In this document: piece by piece, positions 27,561 to 36,353 of the stretch
Layout of the letters: the number at the start of each line of letters is the position of its first letter
Numbering within the stretch: position 1 is the first letter of the stretch
Assembly: GCA_016928865.1 (NCBI GenBank)
Contig: JAFGJX010000029.1
Coordinates: forward strand, 1-57,327
Origin: Spirochaetota bacterium
GTDB lineage: Bacteria > Spirochaetota > UBA4802 > UBA5550
DNA: 57,327 nucleotides
Reading direction: 5' to 3'
Made by a program: the position numbers and the translations under genes
The notes under the pieces: generated by a model
Seen by the model: only the letters and a program-made list of their open reading frames with translations
Told to the model about the DNA's origin: nothing
The model's database searches: none

Positions 27561-29120
27561 ATGAATAAAAAAAGCGAAAAGGAACAGAAGGAGAATCGCG
27601 AGGAGGGGCGCGCCGGCGTGCGGTTCGGCATTGCGTTCAAATTCTCACTCGCCATTATTTCCCTTGTCGTGCTGATCATCGTGTCGATGACGCTCTTCTT
27701 TATATGGCGGGAGAGCGATATTATGAAGATGCAGGTCGTTGACCTGGTGGAGCGGGAAACCATCCATCTTGCCAATACCGCGCAGCAATCCATCGGAGTT
27801 GACGAGCTTTCGCTGCTCGCCTCCATCAATGACCTGAAGAAAATCGATTATCTTCTGTACGCCTTCGTACTCGACAAGGGGGACATGGTGATACAGTATT
27901 TTGATCGACGCGGTAATCGCGACGTCATGCAGCCTGTCAATGATGGTATCGATCGGGGACTCGCCGCGCGGGCAGCGAACGGCGACATACAGATGATCAA
28001 CCTCAAGGACCCGGCCGATTCCCGGGGGAGAATATACGATTTTTCCAAGACCGTCCTGAACAGGATCGACAAGCGCAAGATCGGAACGGTGATTATAGGC
28101 CTTTCCGATATCGTTATACGGAACGAAATCAACAGCCTGGTTAAAATCATCGTGCCGATATCGCTTGTCTTCCTTCTGATTTCCATTGTCGGATCGGTTA
28201 TCATGGTAACCCTGACGATCAGGCCGGTTAAGGAGCTGTCGCGCGGCGCCGAGATTATCGGCAAGGGAGACCTGGATTACCGCATATCAATCAGGACCAG
28301 GGATGAGCTCGGGCAGCTTGCGCGGGAGTTCAATCAGATGACCGCGCAGATCAAGGAGGCGCGGGAAAAGGAGATCGAGTCCAGGATCATGGAAGAACAG
28401 ATCGAGATGGCCAAGGAAATACAGGAGGGCCTGAACCCGACCCGCTTTTACGAAAAGGACGGGATACAGATAAAGGGATACACCAGGGCGGCCCGCGGGG
28501 TGGGCGGCGATTATTTTGACTATATTGATATGGACGACAACAGAGTATGCGCGCTGATCAGCGACGTTTCGGGCAAGGGCGTGCCGGCGTCGCTGGTCAT
28601 GGTGATGATCAGAACGGTATTTACCTCATACATCTCACGGCCCAACGTTGATTGCGCGAGCGTCGTTCGCGCAATCAACGAGGCGATGAACGCGGAAATG
28701 GCTATCGATAAGTTCGCTACCCTGTTTTTCCTGATATACGACCGTGCGAACGAAGAGCTTGCTTTTTCAAACGCGGGACACGGCCCCCTTTTCTGCTACC
28801 GCGCATCCATGAATTCCTGCACCATCGCGAAGCTGGACGGGGTCCCGATCGGCATAGAGGAGGATTTTGAATACAAGCAGGCCAGGGTGAAGCTGCACCC
28901 CGGCGACATGGTGATACTGTACACTGACGGCGTCACGGAGATGCGGAGCGAGGAGGGAGAGGAGTTCGGGGTGCAGCGGCTCAACATGCTGATAGTGGAC
29001 AACCATCACCTGAACGCGGAGGAGTTCGTTGACCTGATGGTGGATGAGCTTGAAAAATTTCGCGGGCAGGAGCCGCCCCACGACGATACGACCCTGCTGG
29101 TCCTCAAGCGAGTGGTATAA
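27561..29120 (+). CDS. membrane-bound RsbU/SpoIIE-like PP2C serine phosphatase with HAMP domain
   Basis: The product is 519 residues. Phosphatases of this type dephosphorylate STAS anti-anti-sigma proteins and so release sigma factors. The order is cytoplasmic start, TM1 (FSLAIISLVVLIIVSMTLFF), a periplasmic sensor of about 150 residues, TM2, HAMP (IRPVKELSRGAEIIGKGDL), coiled linker, then PP2C. Metal-binding acidic motifs are clear: GVGGDYFDYI, LISDVSGKGVPA and LYTDGVTEM. The start at 27561 follows AGGGG overlapping the upstream stop. The convergent STAS gene at 29200-29523 is a plausible substrate. Confidence 0.92.
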   Translation: MNKKSEKEQKENREEGRAGVRFGIAFKFSLAIISLVVLIIVSMTLFFIWRESDIMKMQVVDLVERETIHLANTAQQSIGVDELSLLASINDLKKIDYLLYAFVLDKGDMVIQYFDRRGNRDVMQPVNDGIDRGLAARAANGDIQMINLKDPADSRGRIYDFSKTVLNRIDKRKIGTVIIGLSDIVIRNEINSLVKIIVPISLVFLLISIVGSVIMVTLTIRPVKELSRGAEIIGKGDLDYRISIRTRDELGQLAREFNQMTAQIKEAREKEIESRIMEEQIEMAKEIQEGLNPTRFYEKDGIQIKGYTRAARGVGGDYFDYIDMDDNRVCALISDVSGKGVPASLVMVMIRTVFTSYISRPNVDCASVVRAINEAMNAEMAIDKFATLFFLIYDRANEELAFSNAGHGPLFCYRASMNSCTIAKLDGVPIGIEEDFEYKQARVKLHPGDMVILYTDGVTEMRSEEGEEFGVQRLNMLIVDNHHLNAEEFVDLMVDELEKFRGQEPPHDDTTLLVLKRVV

Positions 29121-29141
29121 TACTGACATCCCCCGGAAAAC

Positions 29142-29171
29142 AGAAAAGCCGACACCAATGCCGGCTTTTCT
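29142..29171. terminator. bidirectional terminator between phosphatase and STAS genes
   Basis: AGAAAAGCCG (29142-29151) and CGGCTTTTCT (29162-29171) form a perfect 10-bp stem with a 10-nt loop, with A-rich and T-rich outer arms. It sits between the ends of two convergent genes and can serve both strands. Confidence 0.75.
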
Positions 29172-29199
29172 GACGATCGCGCCGCGTGTTCACCCGCGG

Positions 29200-29523
29200 T
29201 CAGACAACTTCGTCTTCGGTGTCGTAGATCTTGAAAAATTTGTCCAGCGTGGCCAGCTTGAGAATGTTCAGAACGTCTTCCGTGGGGCTCATCAGGGCGA
29301 ATTTGCCGTTATGCGCCCGCATTTTCTTCTGACCGGCAACCAGCGCGCCGATCCCGGATGAATCCATGTAGTTTATGTTTCTCATGTCGACAATGACACT
29401 GTGGTGCTTGCCGTCGGTTATGCTGAACAGCGCCCTTTTCAGCTCGCTCACGTTGTAAAGGTCAACTTCGCCGCCGACCTGGATAACCTTGTGCTCTCCA
29501 AGGTCTCTGAATTCGATGTCCAT
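29200..29523 (-). CDS. STAS-domain anti-anti-sigma factor
   Basis: The product is 107 residues, a single STAS domain. VIVDMRNINYMDSSGIGALVAG is the canonical RsbV/SpoIIAA switch loop with phosphorylatable serine. The family relieves sigma-factor inhibition when unphosphorylated. The ATG at 29523 has AGGAGG five bases upstream; the TTG one codon earlier would be too close. It has its own promoter and faces the PP2C phosphatase gene, its likely activating enzyme. No RsbW-type kinase is present in the window. Confidence 0.93.
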   Translation of the reverse strand: MDIEFRDLGEHKVIQVGGEVDLYNVSELKRALFSITDGKHHSVIVDMRNINYMDSSGIGALVAGQKKMRAHNGKFALMSPTEDVLNILKLATLDKFFKIYDTEDEVV

Positions 29524-29585
29524 CAATTCCTCCTGGGGACAAAACGGCGATACTCCTCAGGAACATCAACCGTCCGGAATTTTCC

Positions 29586-29615
29586 ATTATATATTAATAT
29601 CGCCCTCTTTGTAAA
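29586..29615 (-). promoter_or_regulatory. promoter of the STAS gene
   Basis: On the minus strand TTTACA (29610-29615, five of six matches) is followed after 18 nt by a perfect TATAAT (29586-29591). The predicted transcript start is near 29579, about 56 nt before the ATG. Confidence 0.6.
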
Positions 29616-29659
29616 GCAGAAAATTACACGGGTTTATATATATAAATGCTGAGAGCTCC

Positions 29660-31060
29660 CTATAAATCAAGAAATAATTTATCGATAAATTCCGAAAGAT
29701 CAAGAAAATTGTTAACTTCTTTCATCTCGTCGCAATGTTCCTGGTACAGGTAGGCGATGCTGTCGTTCCAGTTCCAGAGGTGCTTCCTGTCCGGATTGAG
29801 CCAGAATAGGTTTCGGGAGCGATCTTTGATACGTATGAATGACTCCATCCCCGGGTTCTGGTGGTTGTTCCGGCCGTCCCCCAGGATGAGCACCGTCGTT
29901 TTGCTGGTCAGCGAGTCGCTGTAATCCTTTATGAACTGATCGAAGGTCCTGCCATAGTTGCTGCCCCAGCCGTAGGTGAAATTCGTGTCTTCGAATATTG
30001 ATCCGAGCGCGCGCTCCGGATCCATCTCCATGAAGAGGGGGGTGATTTCCACGATATTGCTGATAAAGGCGAAGGTCCGCACCTTTGAGAAAAGGCTCTG
30101 GAGGGTATAGGTGAGCAGCAGCATGAATCGCGAATACTGGTTCACCGATCCTGATACATCACACATCACGACCAGCTGGGGCCGGTCCATTTTTCGGTCT
30201 TTGCGGAATATCTTGAAGGGCACGCCTCCGTACTGGAGGCTCGTGCGCAGGGTGCGCTTAATGTCAATATGGCCGTGCTTGACCCGCCTTTTACGCAGGG
30301 ATATCCTGTTTTTCAGTTTCTGTCCGAACCTCTTGATGAGCTCGCGCATCTCCCTGATCTCTTCAGGGGTGATCTTGTAGATCGGTTTGTGCAGGAGATA
30401 GTCCTCGCGCGTGCTGATCCTTGACCCGATTTTTTCTGAGGAGAGGCGTTTTCCGGCCCGCGCGGTAATGGCATTCATGAGCTCCGAAAGCCTTCTATTG
30501 TATTCCTCGTCGCTCCCCGGAGCGCCGCTACCGGCCGCCTGCCGGTACTGGCTCCGTACATTGAAGAGCATCTGCCCCATGCCGCCGCCGGAGGATTCAG
30601 CCTGCTCCAGCTCGTCGAGGAAAAGGTTGAGGAGCTCTTCCGGTGACCGCTCGAAGAGCAACTCTTCCGGCAGCGAGTCGATGAAACGGGCGAACGCCTC
30701 TTCCAGGGCGTCCGTCTCCTCGCGGTTCAGGCCCGTCCGCTCCCGCAGAGTGTCCCGCGAGGCCATGTCCCTGAAGGCGTTGGCGATGTCAACCTGGGCG
30801 TCCTCACCGCCGCAGAAAAACTCGTCAAAGCAGCGTTCGAACACGGGAATGTCGGTATAATCCTTCACCAGGGTGGTCTTCAGCGCCTGCCTGAATACCG
30901 TTTTTTCCATCAGGGAGATGTGAGGCATTGCGTTGAACATGGAAAGGACCTCGTCGGTCGATATGCTGACGCCGGCGTACCTGAGCACGTCCATGAATTC
31001 ATACAGTTTGTCCTGGATCGCCGATCCGCCGGTTACGGTTTCCACGGCGCGCCTCCTCAT
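29660..31060 (-). CDS. VWA-domain protein (CoxE-like)
   Basis: The product is 466 residues, cytoplasmic. The C-terminal part is a von Willebrand A domain with the metal-binding motif VMCDVSGSVNQYS (Asp-x-Ser-x-Ser), followed by FISNIVEITPLF and VLILGDGRNNHQNPG. The N-terminal 250 residues are helical and charged. VWA proteins of this type work with MoxR AAA ATPases, either in metal insertion (as CoxE with CoxD) or as chaperones for enzymes and surface complexes. Its start overlaps the stop of the MoxR gene (TAATG), so they are coupled. The client is not identifiable; no CO dehydrogenase genes are nearby. Confidence 0.9.
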   Translation of the reverse strand: MRRRAVETVTGGSAIQDKLYEFMDVLRYAGVSISTDEVLSMFNAMPHISLMEKTVFRQALKTTLVKDYTDIPVFERCFDEFFCGGEDAQVDIANAFRDMASRDTLRERTGLNREETDALEEAFARFIDSLPEELLFERSPEELLNLFLDELEQAESSGGGMGQMLFNVRSQYRQAAGSGAPGSDEEYNRRLSELMNAITARAGKRLSSEKIGSRISTREDYLLHKPIYKITPEEIREMRELIKRFGQKLKNRISLRKRRVKHGHIDIKRTLRTSLQYGGVPFKIFRKDRKMDRPQLVVMCDVSGSVNQYSRFMLLLTYTLQSLFSKVRTFAFISNIVEITPLFMEMDPERALGSIFEDTNFTYGWGSNYGRTFDQFIKDYSDSLTSKTTVLILGDGRNNHQNPGMESFIRIKDRSRNLFWLNPDRKHLWNWNDSIAYLYQEHCDEMKEVNNFLDLSEFIDKLFLDL

Positions 31061-31968
31061 TAATGAAGAAAGATGTTGGCGGCGTTCTGTTTGGCGAGCT
31101 CGATGTCCTTCTCGTATTTCAGGATCAAATTCAGGGTCTCGATCGCGGTATCGCGGGTGAGATCGTCTATGCCGAGTATGACGAGCGCGCGCGCCCAGTC
31201 GAGGGTCTCGCTGATGCTCGGCTCTTTTTTCAGCTGGAGCTCGCGTATCTTATGGACAGCCTGGACGATCTCGGAGCGGAGCTTCCCGCCGCATTCGGGC
31301 ACCTTGAGTGAAACGATTCGTTCTTCAAGCTCACGGGTGGGGTAATTTATATACAGGTGCAGGCAGCGTCGCTTCAGCGCATCGGACATTTCCCGCGCGT
31401 TGTTGGAGGTGAGAAATACCAGCGGCTTGACGTCGGCCTGTATGGTCCCGATCTCCGGTATGGTCACCTGAAAATCGGAGAGCACCTCGAGCAGAAAGGC
31501 CTCGAACTCTGAGTCGGATTTATCGATTTCGTCGATAAGGAGAACCGACCGGTTTTTTCCGGAAATCGCTTTCAGTATGGGACGGGGAAGGAGAAATTTG
31601 TTTGAAAAGAAAACGTCGTCTTCCCGTGAGAGCCGCTCCACCGCCTTTGCCATCGTGTCCTCATGCTTCATGATGGCGGAGAGCTTGTCTTTTAAAATCT
31701 GGGTGTAGAGGAGCTGCTTGGCGTATTCCCACTCGTACAGCGCCTTTGATTCGTCCAGGCCCTCGTAGCACTGGAGCCGGATGAGATCCATGTTCAGGGC
31801 ACCGGCGATGCATTTCCCCAGTTCGGTCTTGCCGACGCCGGCGGGCCCTTCCACCAGAATCGGTTTTTCCATTTTGAGGGCCAGGTATACGGTTGTCGCG
31901 ATCTCTTCTGATGCGATATATCGCTGGCAGGCAAGGCCCTCGATGGTGCTTTTTACGCTGTCAAACAT
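31060..31968 (-). CDS. MoxR-family AAA+ ATPase
   Basis: The product is 302 residues. MoxR ATPases remodel or activate client complexes together with VWA proteins. Walker A is GPAGVGKT (residues 41-48) and Walker B LLIDEID (143-149). A sensor-type LTSNNAREMSDALKRRCLHL supplies the arginine finger region. The length fits the family. No obvious ribosome site precedes the ATG at 31968. The start lies 59 nt from the left inverted repeat of the reductase cassette, so the cassette may have inserted into its upstream region. Confidence 0.92.
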   Translation of the reverse strand: MFDSVKSTIEGLACQRYIASEEIATTVYLALKMEKPILVEGPAGVGKTELGKCIAGALNMDLIRLQCYEGLDESKALYEWEYAKQLLYTQILKDKLSAIMKHEDTMAKAVERLSREDDVFFSNKFLLPRPILKAISGKNRSVLLIDEIDKSDSEFEAFLLEVLSDFQVTIPEIGTIQADVKPLVFLTSNNAREMSDALKRRCLHLYINYPTRELEERIVSLKVPECGGKLRSEIVQAVHKIRELQLKKEPSISETLDWARALVILGIDDLTRDTAIETLNLILKYEKDIELAKQNAANIFLH

Positions 31969-32027
31969 GGGGATATTGTTTCAGGAGGCCCTTTATTGGC
32001 AAGGATTTTTATTTAAAATTGTGGATT

Positions 32028-32040
32028 TTGCTCTGACCCC
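32028..32040 (+). repeat. left 13-bp terminal inverted repeat of the reductase cassette
   Basis: TTGCTCTGACCCC here is the exact reverse complement of GGGGTCAGAGCAA at 33215-33227. The two bound a 1200-bp segment with the Fe-S reductase gene. No target-site duplication is visible outside. Confidence 0.7.
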
Positions 32041-32086
32041 TTGGATACCCGAATACTGTGAGGGCTGGATGGCTGAATCTGTCAGT

Positions 32087-32221
32087 CCGATAGTTATCGG
32101 TTCGAGTTTTGCTCTGACACCTCCCTGCGCCGATAGTTATCGGTTACTACGCCCGGAAGGGGGTCAGAGTAAAGTTACTGCCGATAGTTATCGGTAGAAA
32201 ACAACAGGGGTGGCAGAGTAA
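32087..32221. repeat. interleaved palindromic repeat words (three CCGATAGTTATCGG copies)
   Basis: CCGATAGTTATCGG, an interrupted palindrome, occurs at 32087-32100, 32130-32143 and 32181-32194. Between and after them are copies of a second word: a variant near 32111, GGGGGTCAGAGTAAA at 32159-32173, and a degenerate copy at 32207-32221. The same two words recur at 43746-44051. Confidence 0.85.
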
Positions 32222-32332
32222 ACGCCCATCTGCAGACTATTTTTCAGGCCACGACACCCGGAAAGTAATCAACTTATTGACAAAATAGGGGTTGTCAGTA
32301 AAAATCAGGAAATCAATGGACAGGGTGGGGAT

Positions 32333-33160
32333 ATGAAAAAAAATCTAATGTCTGATATTGAACGGTATATTAAGAGCAGGGATATCCCTGTTTTTGCAGC
32401 CGCCGATGCCGAACGACTCAATCAAACTGCGCCTGAAGGCTTCAGACCAATGGATTATCTGCCTGGCGCGAAGAGCGTTCTGCTTCTGGCAAAGCCGCTT
32501 CCCGTTTCCGTTTTTTCTTCAGCGAACGATCCGGGATACTCTTTTTACATCAGGGCATTTACCAGCTATTATAATCTGATGAACGAATCGGCGAATCAGA
32601 TTTCGGTTATGCTTGAAAGTGAGGGATTTGCTTCACTGCCGGTTCCTTCCTATAGCCCGCTGACATTTTACCGGGGAGAACCGCGGGGCCTCATTAGCTT
32701 CAAGCACGCAGCAGAGGCGGCAGGCCTGGGGAGGATCGGAAAAAACACGCTGTTTATCCATCCGGAATACGGAAATGTGCTGCGTTTCGGAGGCGTGCTC
32801 ACTACCATGAAGTGGCCTGCGGTCCGGTCCGGTCAAGCCGGCGCCGGTAAATCCTGTCCCGAAGGGTGCACTCTCTGTATCCAGGCCTGTCCCGTGGGAG
32901 CGTTGAAAGGCGGAACCATCGACAAGACAGCCTGCATGACCCGTTGCATAAAGCACGTTATGATGCCGCCCCGGTTCATGATGCGCTTTCTGGGCGCAGT
33001 GATGCGGAAAAGTACGAAGCTTACCCGATTCATGGAGCTTTTCACGCTTAATTTTTTCGAAGAGTACGGCATTCGCTGCGTGAACTGTCTTACGGCCTGC
33101 CCTCATTTTCCGGGGAGGAAGCTTAATGCGTCGGCCTCTCGCCTCGGTGATGCTTCGTGA
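32333..33160 (+). CDS. ferredoxin-type Fe-S oxidoreductase, QueG/reductive-dehalogenase-like
   Basis: The product is 275 residues. The C-terminal half has two 4Fe-4S-type cysteine clusters: CPEGCTLCIQACPVGAL, then CMTRCIKH and CVNCLTACPHF. The N-terminal part resembles the fold of epoxyqueuosine reductase and reductive dehalogenases (PGAKSVLLLAKPL, LGRIGKNTLFIHPEYGN). It is shorter than QueG and probably handles electrons for an unknown reduction. GGTGGGGAT lies directly before the ATG. The gene is bracketed by perfect 13-bp inverted repeats and may be horizontally acquired. Confidence 0.8.
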   Translation: MKKNLMSDIERYIKSRDIPVFAAADAERLNQTAPEGFRPMDYLPGAKSVLLLAKPLPVSVFSSANDPGYSFYIRAFTSYYNLMNESANQISVMLESEGFASLPVPSYSPLTFYRGEPRGLISFKHAAEAAGLGRIGKNTLFIHPEYGNVLRFGGVLTTMKWPAVRSGQAGAGKSCPEGCTLCIQACPVGALKGGTIDKTACMTRCIKHVMMPPRFMMRFLGAVMRKSTKLTRFMELFTLNFFEEYGIRCVNCLTACPHFPGRKLNASASRLGDAS

Positions 33161-33188
33161 GGATAGGCCGCTCCGTTGATTGTATTTT

Positions 33189-33227
33189 TTACTCTGACCC
33201 CCTCGCTATTAACAGGGGTCAGAGCAA
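33189..33227. repeat. hairpin of two repeat words; right inverted repeat of the cassette
   Basis: TTACTCTGACCCC (33189-33201) and GGGGTCAGAGCAA (33215-33227) pair over 12 of 13 positions around a 13-nt loop. The right arm is also the terminal inverted repeat matching 32028-32040. It lies between the convergent reductase and AraC genes, but no U-tract follows on either strand, so it is not a standard terminator. Confidence 0.75.
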
Positions 33228-33234
33228 CTGCCGT

Positions 33235-34836
33235 TCATTCCGATGAGTAAATGCGGTATTCCCTGGGGGTCATGCCGGTCACGCGCTTGAACAGCCTGTG
33301 AAAATGGGTGTAGTTTTCAAACCCGATATGGAATGCGATGTCGATGATTTTGTTATCGCTCTCGCGTAAAAGAACCTTCGCCCTTTCAATTCTCTTCATG
33401 TTGATGTAGTTGGATATCGTTTCCCCGGTGGTTTTTTTAAAGAGCTGGACCATGTAGTTTGAATTCAGGCCGAATTTTCTCGAAAGACCCTTCCTGTCGT
33501 AAGTTTCAATGAAATTGTGGTCCAGGTAGTCGACGAGCCGGTGTATCACCTCATGTGGCTCCGGCCTGGCGTCGATTTTTTTAGCCTTCTTTAGATCGCG
33601 CTGGAGCTTGCGGGATTTCCGCAGCAGCGACTGGTATATGCTCTCGCCGCTCCGTTTTTCATATTCATAGTCGTAGAAGAAAAAGAGCGTGACCACGAAC
33701 ACGATCACGGGGACGTGCAGGAAAATCGAGAGCTGGACAATCGAGAACTGCATGGTGTACAGGTAGTAGGTATTACGGAGTACCGAAAACATCACCGGAG
33801 CGATGAAGAAAAGCAGCCAGTATTTCCGCGGGATGTTCAGTACCGCTTTGACGAAAATAAACGCGCTGTAGGTCTGGTATGCGAGGACCGAGGTGACCGA
33901 TACCGGTCCCAGGTAGTATACAAGGGCCCGCGTGGAGGGAACAGCCAGTACCGCAAGGCTGACGGCCGCGAAAAGGCCGGCCATCAGGGGTGCCGCGTAG
34001 CGTGGCCGCATGTCGAAGATCTCCTGTATTGACAGCGCCAGGAAAAAGCTGATGGAGACGTAGGAAAACATGAGAAATTTAAACCTCACGAGTCCGTCTA
34101 GCTGGAACGGCATGTTCATGACGCTGAGATTGAATGCCGCCCCTGACAGTACGACCAGTGAGAAATAGAGATACACGCGTCGCGTCCTGTTCGCGGCAAA
34201 CAGGACCAGAAAGATAAAGAAAAAGATGGAGTTGAAGGTAAGGGCGAATACATTTATGGCAAAGGGTATGTACGCCCGCGCCGGTCCATCCGGTAATAAT
34301 CCGGTCCGCTTGATGATGCGCGGATGTCCGGTTATACCGGTAAAAACCTGCGAAAAGATCCGCACCGCTATGAGATTCTCTGCGCCGTATTTCACCAGGG
34401 GGCCGGGAATGACATAACGGCGGGGGCTTTTCCAGGCGAAGCCGTAGGTGATGCTCCTGTTGTCGGGAACCGATCCGGAGCCGCCGATGAATACGCCGTT
34501 AAAGTAGGTCTCATCAGCAACGCCGATACCACCCAGTTCGAGAATGAGCTCGGATCGCGAATATTCTTTTCCAATGATCACGTGTTTCCTCAGCCAGATT
34601 GTGGCCGCAAGGTCGCTGGTCTCGCGGATACAATCGTTCCATTCGCCGGGTATTGTAATGGCGCGGTCGCGGGAATCGTCATAAGCCGTGGCGGCGAATG
34701 TCCGGTCATCCTTCGCGATAAGCTTCCATTGACCCGATAGGCCGATGCATCCCCTTTCCTCATTGGATGCTGGGTTGCATGAGAGCCCTGAGATGAGGAT
34801 CAGGAACAGTAGTATGTATATACGGCCGGTTGACAT
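33235..34836 (-). CDS. membrane-embedded AraC-family regulator with extracytoplasmic sensor
   Basis: The product is 533 residues. A hydrophobic start ends in LSC, a possible lipobox. Then comes a beta-rich outside domain like a sugar-binding jelly roll (ELILELGGIGVADETYFNG, AENLIAVRIF), as in 7TMR-DISM receptors. About seven membrane helices (residues 190-400) lead to a C-terminal AraC DNA-binding domain with both helix-turn-helices (LSRKFGLNSNYMVQLFKK and IIDIAFHIGFENYTHFHRLF). I prefer Met at 34836 over 34878 because it begins the signal. It is divergent from the acyl-CoA operon and may control it in response to an external ligand. Confidence 0.87.
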   Translation of the reverse strand: MSTGRIYILLFLILISGLSCNPASNEERGCIGLSGQWKLIAKDDRTFAATAYDDSRDRAITIPGEWNDCIRETSDLAATIWLRKHVIIGKEYSRSELILELGGIGVADETYFNGVFIGGSGSVPDNRSITYGFAWKSPRRYVIPGPLVKYGAENLIAVRIFSQVFTGITGHPRIIKRTGLLPDGPARAYIPFAINVFALTFNSIFFFIFLVLFAANRTRRVYLYFSLVVLSGAAFNLSVMNMPFQLDGLVRFKFLMFSYVSISFFLALSIQEIFDMRPRYAAPLMAGLFAAVSLAVLAVPSTRALVYYLGPVSVTSVLAYQTYSAFIFVKAVLNIPRKYWLLFFIAPVMFSVLRNTYYLYTMQFSIVQLSIFLHVPVIVFVVTLFFFYDYEYEKRSGESIYQSLLRKSRKLQRDLKKAKKIDARPEPHEVIHRLVDYLDHNFIETYDRKGLSRKFGLNSNYMVQLFKKTTGETISNYINMKRIERAKVLLRESDNKIIDIAFHIGFENYTHFHRLFKRVTGMTPREYRIYSSE

Positions 34837-35165
34837 TTGTCTCTGCGCCTGTAAATTCTGGATAAAGTATACAAGCATTAGTCGCCCGGAAAATCAAGTT
34901 TATTTTACAGTTTCCCTGAAGGCGCAGCATCTATGCGGGAGTGAGCGCGCAGGAAGCTGACATGGCGCAGGTGGGCCATCCCGGAAAAACATACACTCCA
35001 TTAATATCTGCTGACTTAACGAAATCGAGTACAAGCGTATTTTTTAAAGAGGATGTATAGTATCTCATGCTCAAACGGGTATGGCTCGAAATCTGTTCAA
35101 TCGCGTGTCAGGCATAATAACTGTTTTTTTAATCTGCGTTACAACCGGGGTGGGGGGAGTTAAAT
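34837..35165. other. 329-nt divergent control region
   Basis: This region lies between the AraC regulator and the acyl-CoA operon and is the logical place for operators. CATAAT at 35113-35118 is a fair -10 on the plus strand, but no matching -35 is present, which would fit an activator-dependent promoter. No RNA gene or repeat is seen. Confidence 0.45.
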
Positions 35166-36353
35166 ATGAAAAACGGCACATATATGCATATCAGCGCAGA
35201 AGATATGGAAAGCTACCGGGATCTTGCCCGGCAGTTCTGTAAAAAATCGCTCCAGCCTCTGTTCGAGGGAGAATATTCTGATGGCAATCTCTCCCTGCTT
35301 CCCGAAAAAATTGAAACCGCGTTCAAGATCGGTCTTGCCGCCTCGCCTGAACCGTCGATGCCCGGCAATTGCTATGGCATCTGGGGCGCTTCCGTTGATG
35401 AAGAGGGGATGAAATCGTCGCTTCATCTGCTTTCGATCATTGCCGAAACCTGCGGCGGCGTTGCCATGTCTCTCCATGCCCAGGGCGTTGCGTCAAATCT
35501 CGTCATGCAAAAAGGCGCGGAGCCGGTGCCGGTGCCGGTGCCGGTCCGGGTCGGCCTCTGCCTGCAGGAGGGCTTCACTCCGCCGTATCTGGGCACGATC
35601 CTGACGCCGGACAGGGACGTGCCGGCCCGTGTTATGGTGACCGCAGACAAAACGGCGAATGGATATCTTATAAACGGACATAAATCCTTTGTCTATTCGA
35701 TGCATGACGTGGATACGTATGTTGTGTTTGTGCGGTTTGGCGAGACGTGGGCATGCTTTCTGGTCCCGTCCCGGTCTGCGGGAGTCTCGCGCAATGACGC
35801 GGGCGTCAGAACGGGCCTTCGTGCCTGCAGCCTAGGCCATGTCGACTTCCGTAATGTCGAGGTGCCCCGTGATGCGCGAATAGACGATGGGAATGCCCTC
35901 GCGCTCATGGCCCGGGCGTTATGCATGAACTGGGCTGGCATGGCGGCCATCGCCGTCGGCATAGCAAGGGGCGCGGCCGCAGCCGCGCGCATCTATGCGG
36001 CCCAGCGCTATCAGGGAGGAGCGCAGATAGAGGAGCACCCGGCGGTCAAGGCGCTGATCGCCGGTTCGGAAGCCTCGATCGGCGCTGCGGAGTCTGTTGT
36101 TCTTTCACTGTCTGATTGCAATGATTTCTCGCTGCGGACCCTCGGGAAAGCAGCATCCGTGAAATTGGCTGCAACCGATCTCTGTGCGCGTGCGGTGACG
36201 GACACTCTCCAGACCTTCGGCGGGTACGGTTATATGGAGGATTTCGGCATGGAGAAGCGGCTCCGCGACGTGACGGTGCTCAAGTCCGCGGCAGGCTCTC
36301 CCCTCTATCTCAAGCAGTTGATATTCGATGTTGAAAAGGAGGCGGCTATATGA
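35166..36353 (+). CDS. acyl-CoA dehydrogenase-like protein lacking the catalytic glutamate motif
   Basis: The product is 395 residues with the acyl-CoA dehydrogenase fold; the late helix TLQTFGGYGYMEDFGMEKRLRDV is diagnostic. The usual active-site segment Y-E-G-T after this helix is replaced by VLKSAAGSP, and the FAD-site motif T-E-P-x-x-G-S-D is absent. A run of PVPVPVPV, encoded by a tandem hexanucleotide at 35523-35546, sits in the middle domain. It may be the non-catalytic subunit of a heteromeric enzyme with the next gene, which overlaps it by four bases (ATGA). A G-rich ribosome site precedes the ATG. Confidence 0.85.
   Translation: MKNGTYMHISAEDMESYRDLARQFCKKSLQPLFEGEYSDGNLSLLPEKIETAFKIGLAASPEPSMPGNCYGIWGASVDEEGMKSSLHLLSIIAETCGGVAMSLHAQGVASNLVMQKGAEPVPVPVPVRVGLCLQEGFTPPYLGTILTPDRDVPARVMVTADKTANGYLINGHKSFVYSMHDVDTYVVFVRFGETWACFLVPSRSAGVSRNDAGVRTGLRACSLGHVDFRNVEVPRDARIDDGNALALMARALCMNWAGMAAIAVGIARGAAAAARIYAAQRYQGGAQIEEHPAVKALIAGSEASIGAAESVVLSLSDCNDFSLRTLGKAASVKLAATDLCARAVTDTLQTFGGYGYMEDFGMEKRLRDVTVLKSAAGSPLYLKQLIFDVEKEAAI

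Larger units (their letters stand above)
31969..32332. other. 364-nt intergenic region carrying repeat words
   Basis: Apart from the repeat words annotated separately, no gene is visible. The left part (31969-32027) should hold the moxR promoter, but I cannot pick a convincing one. The right part precedes the Fe-S reductase gene. Confidence 0.6.
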
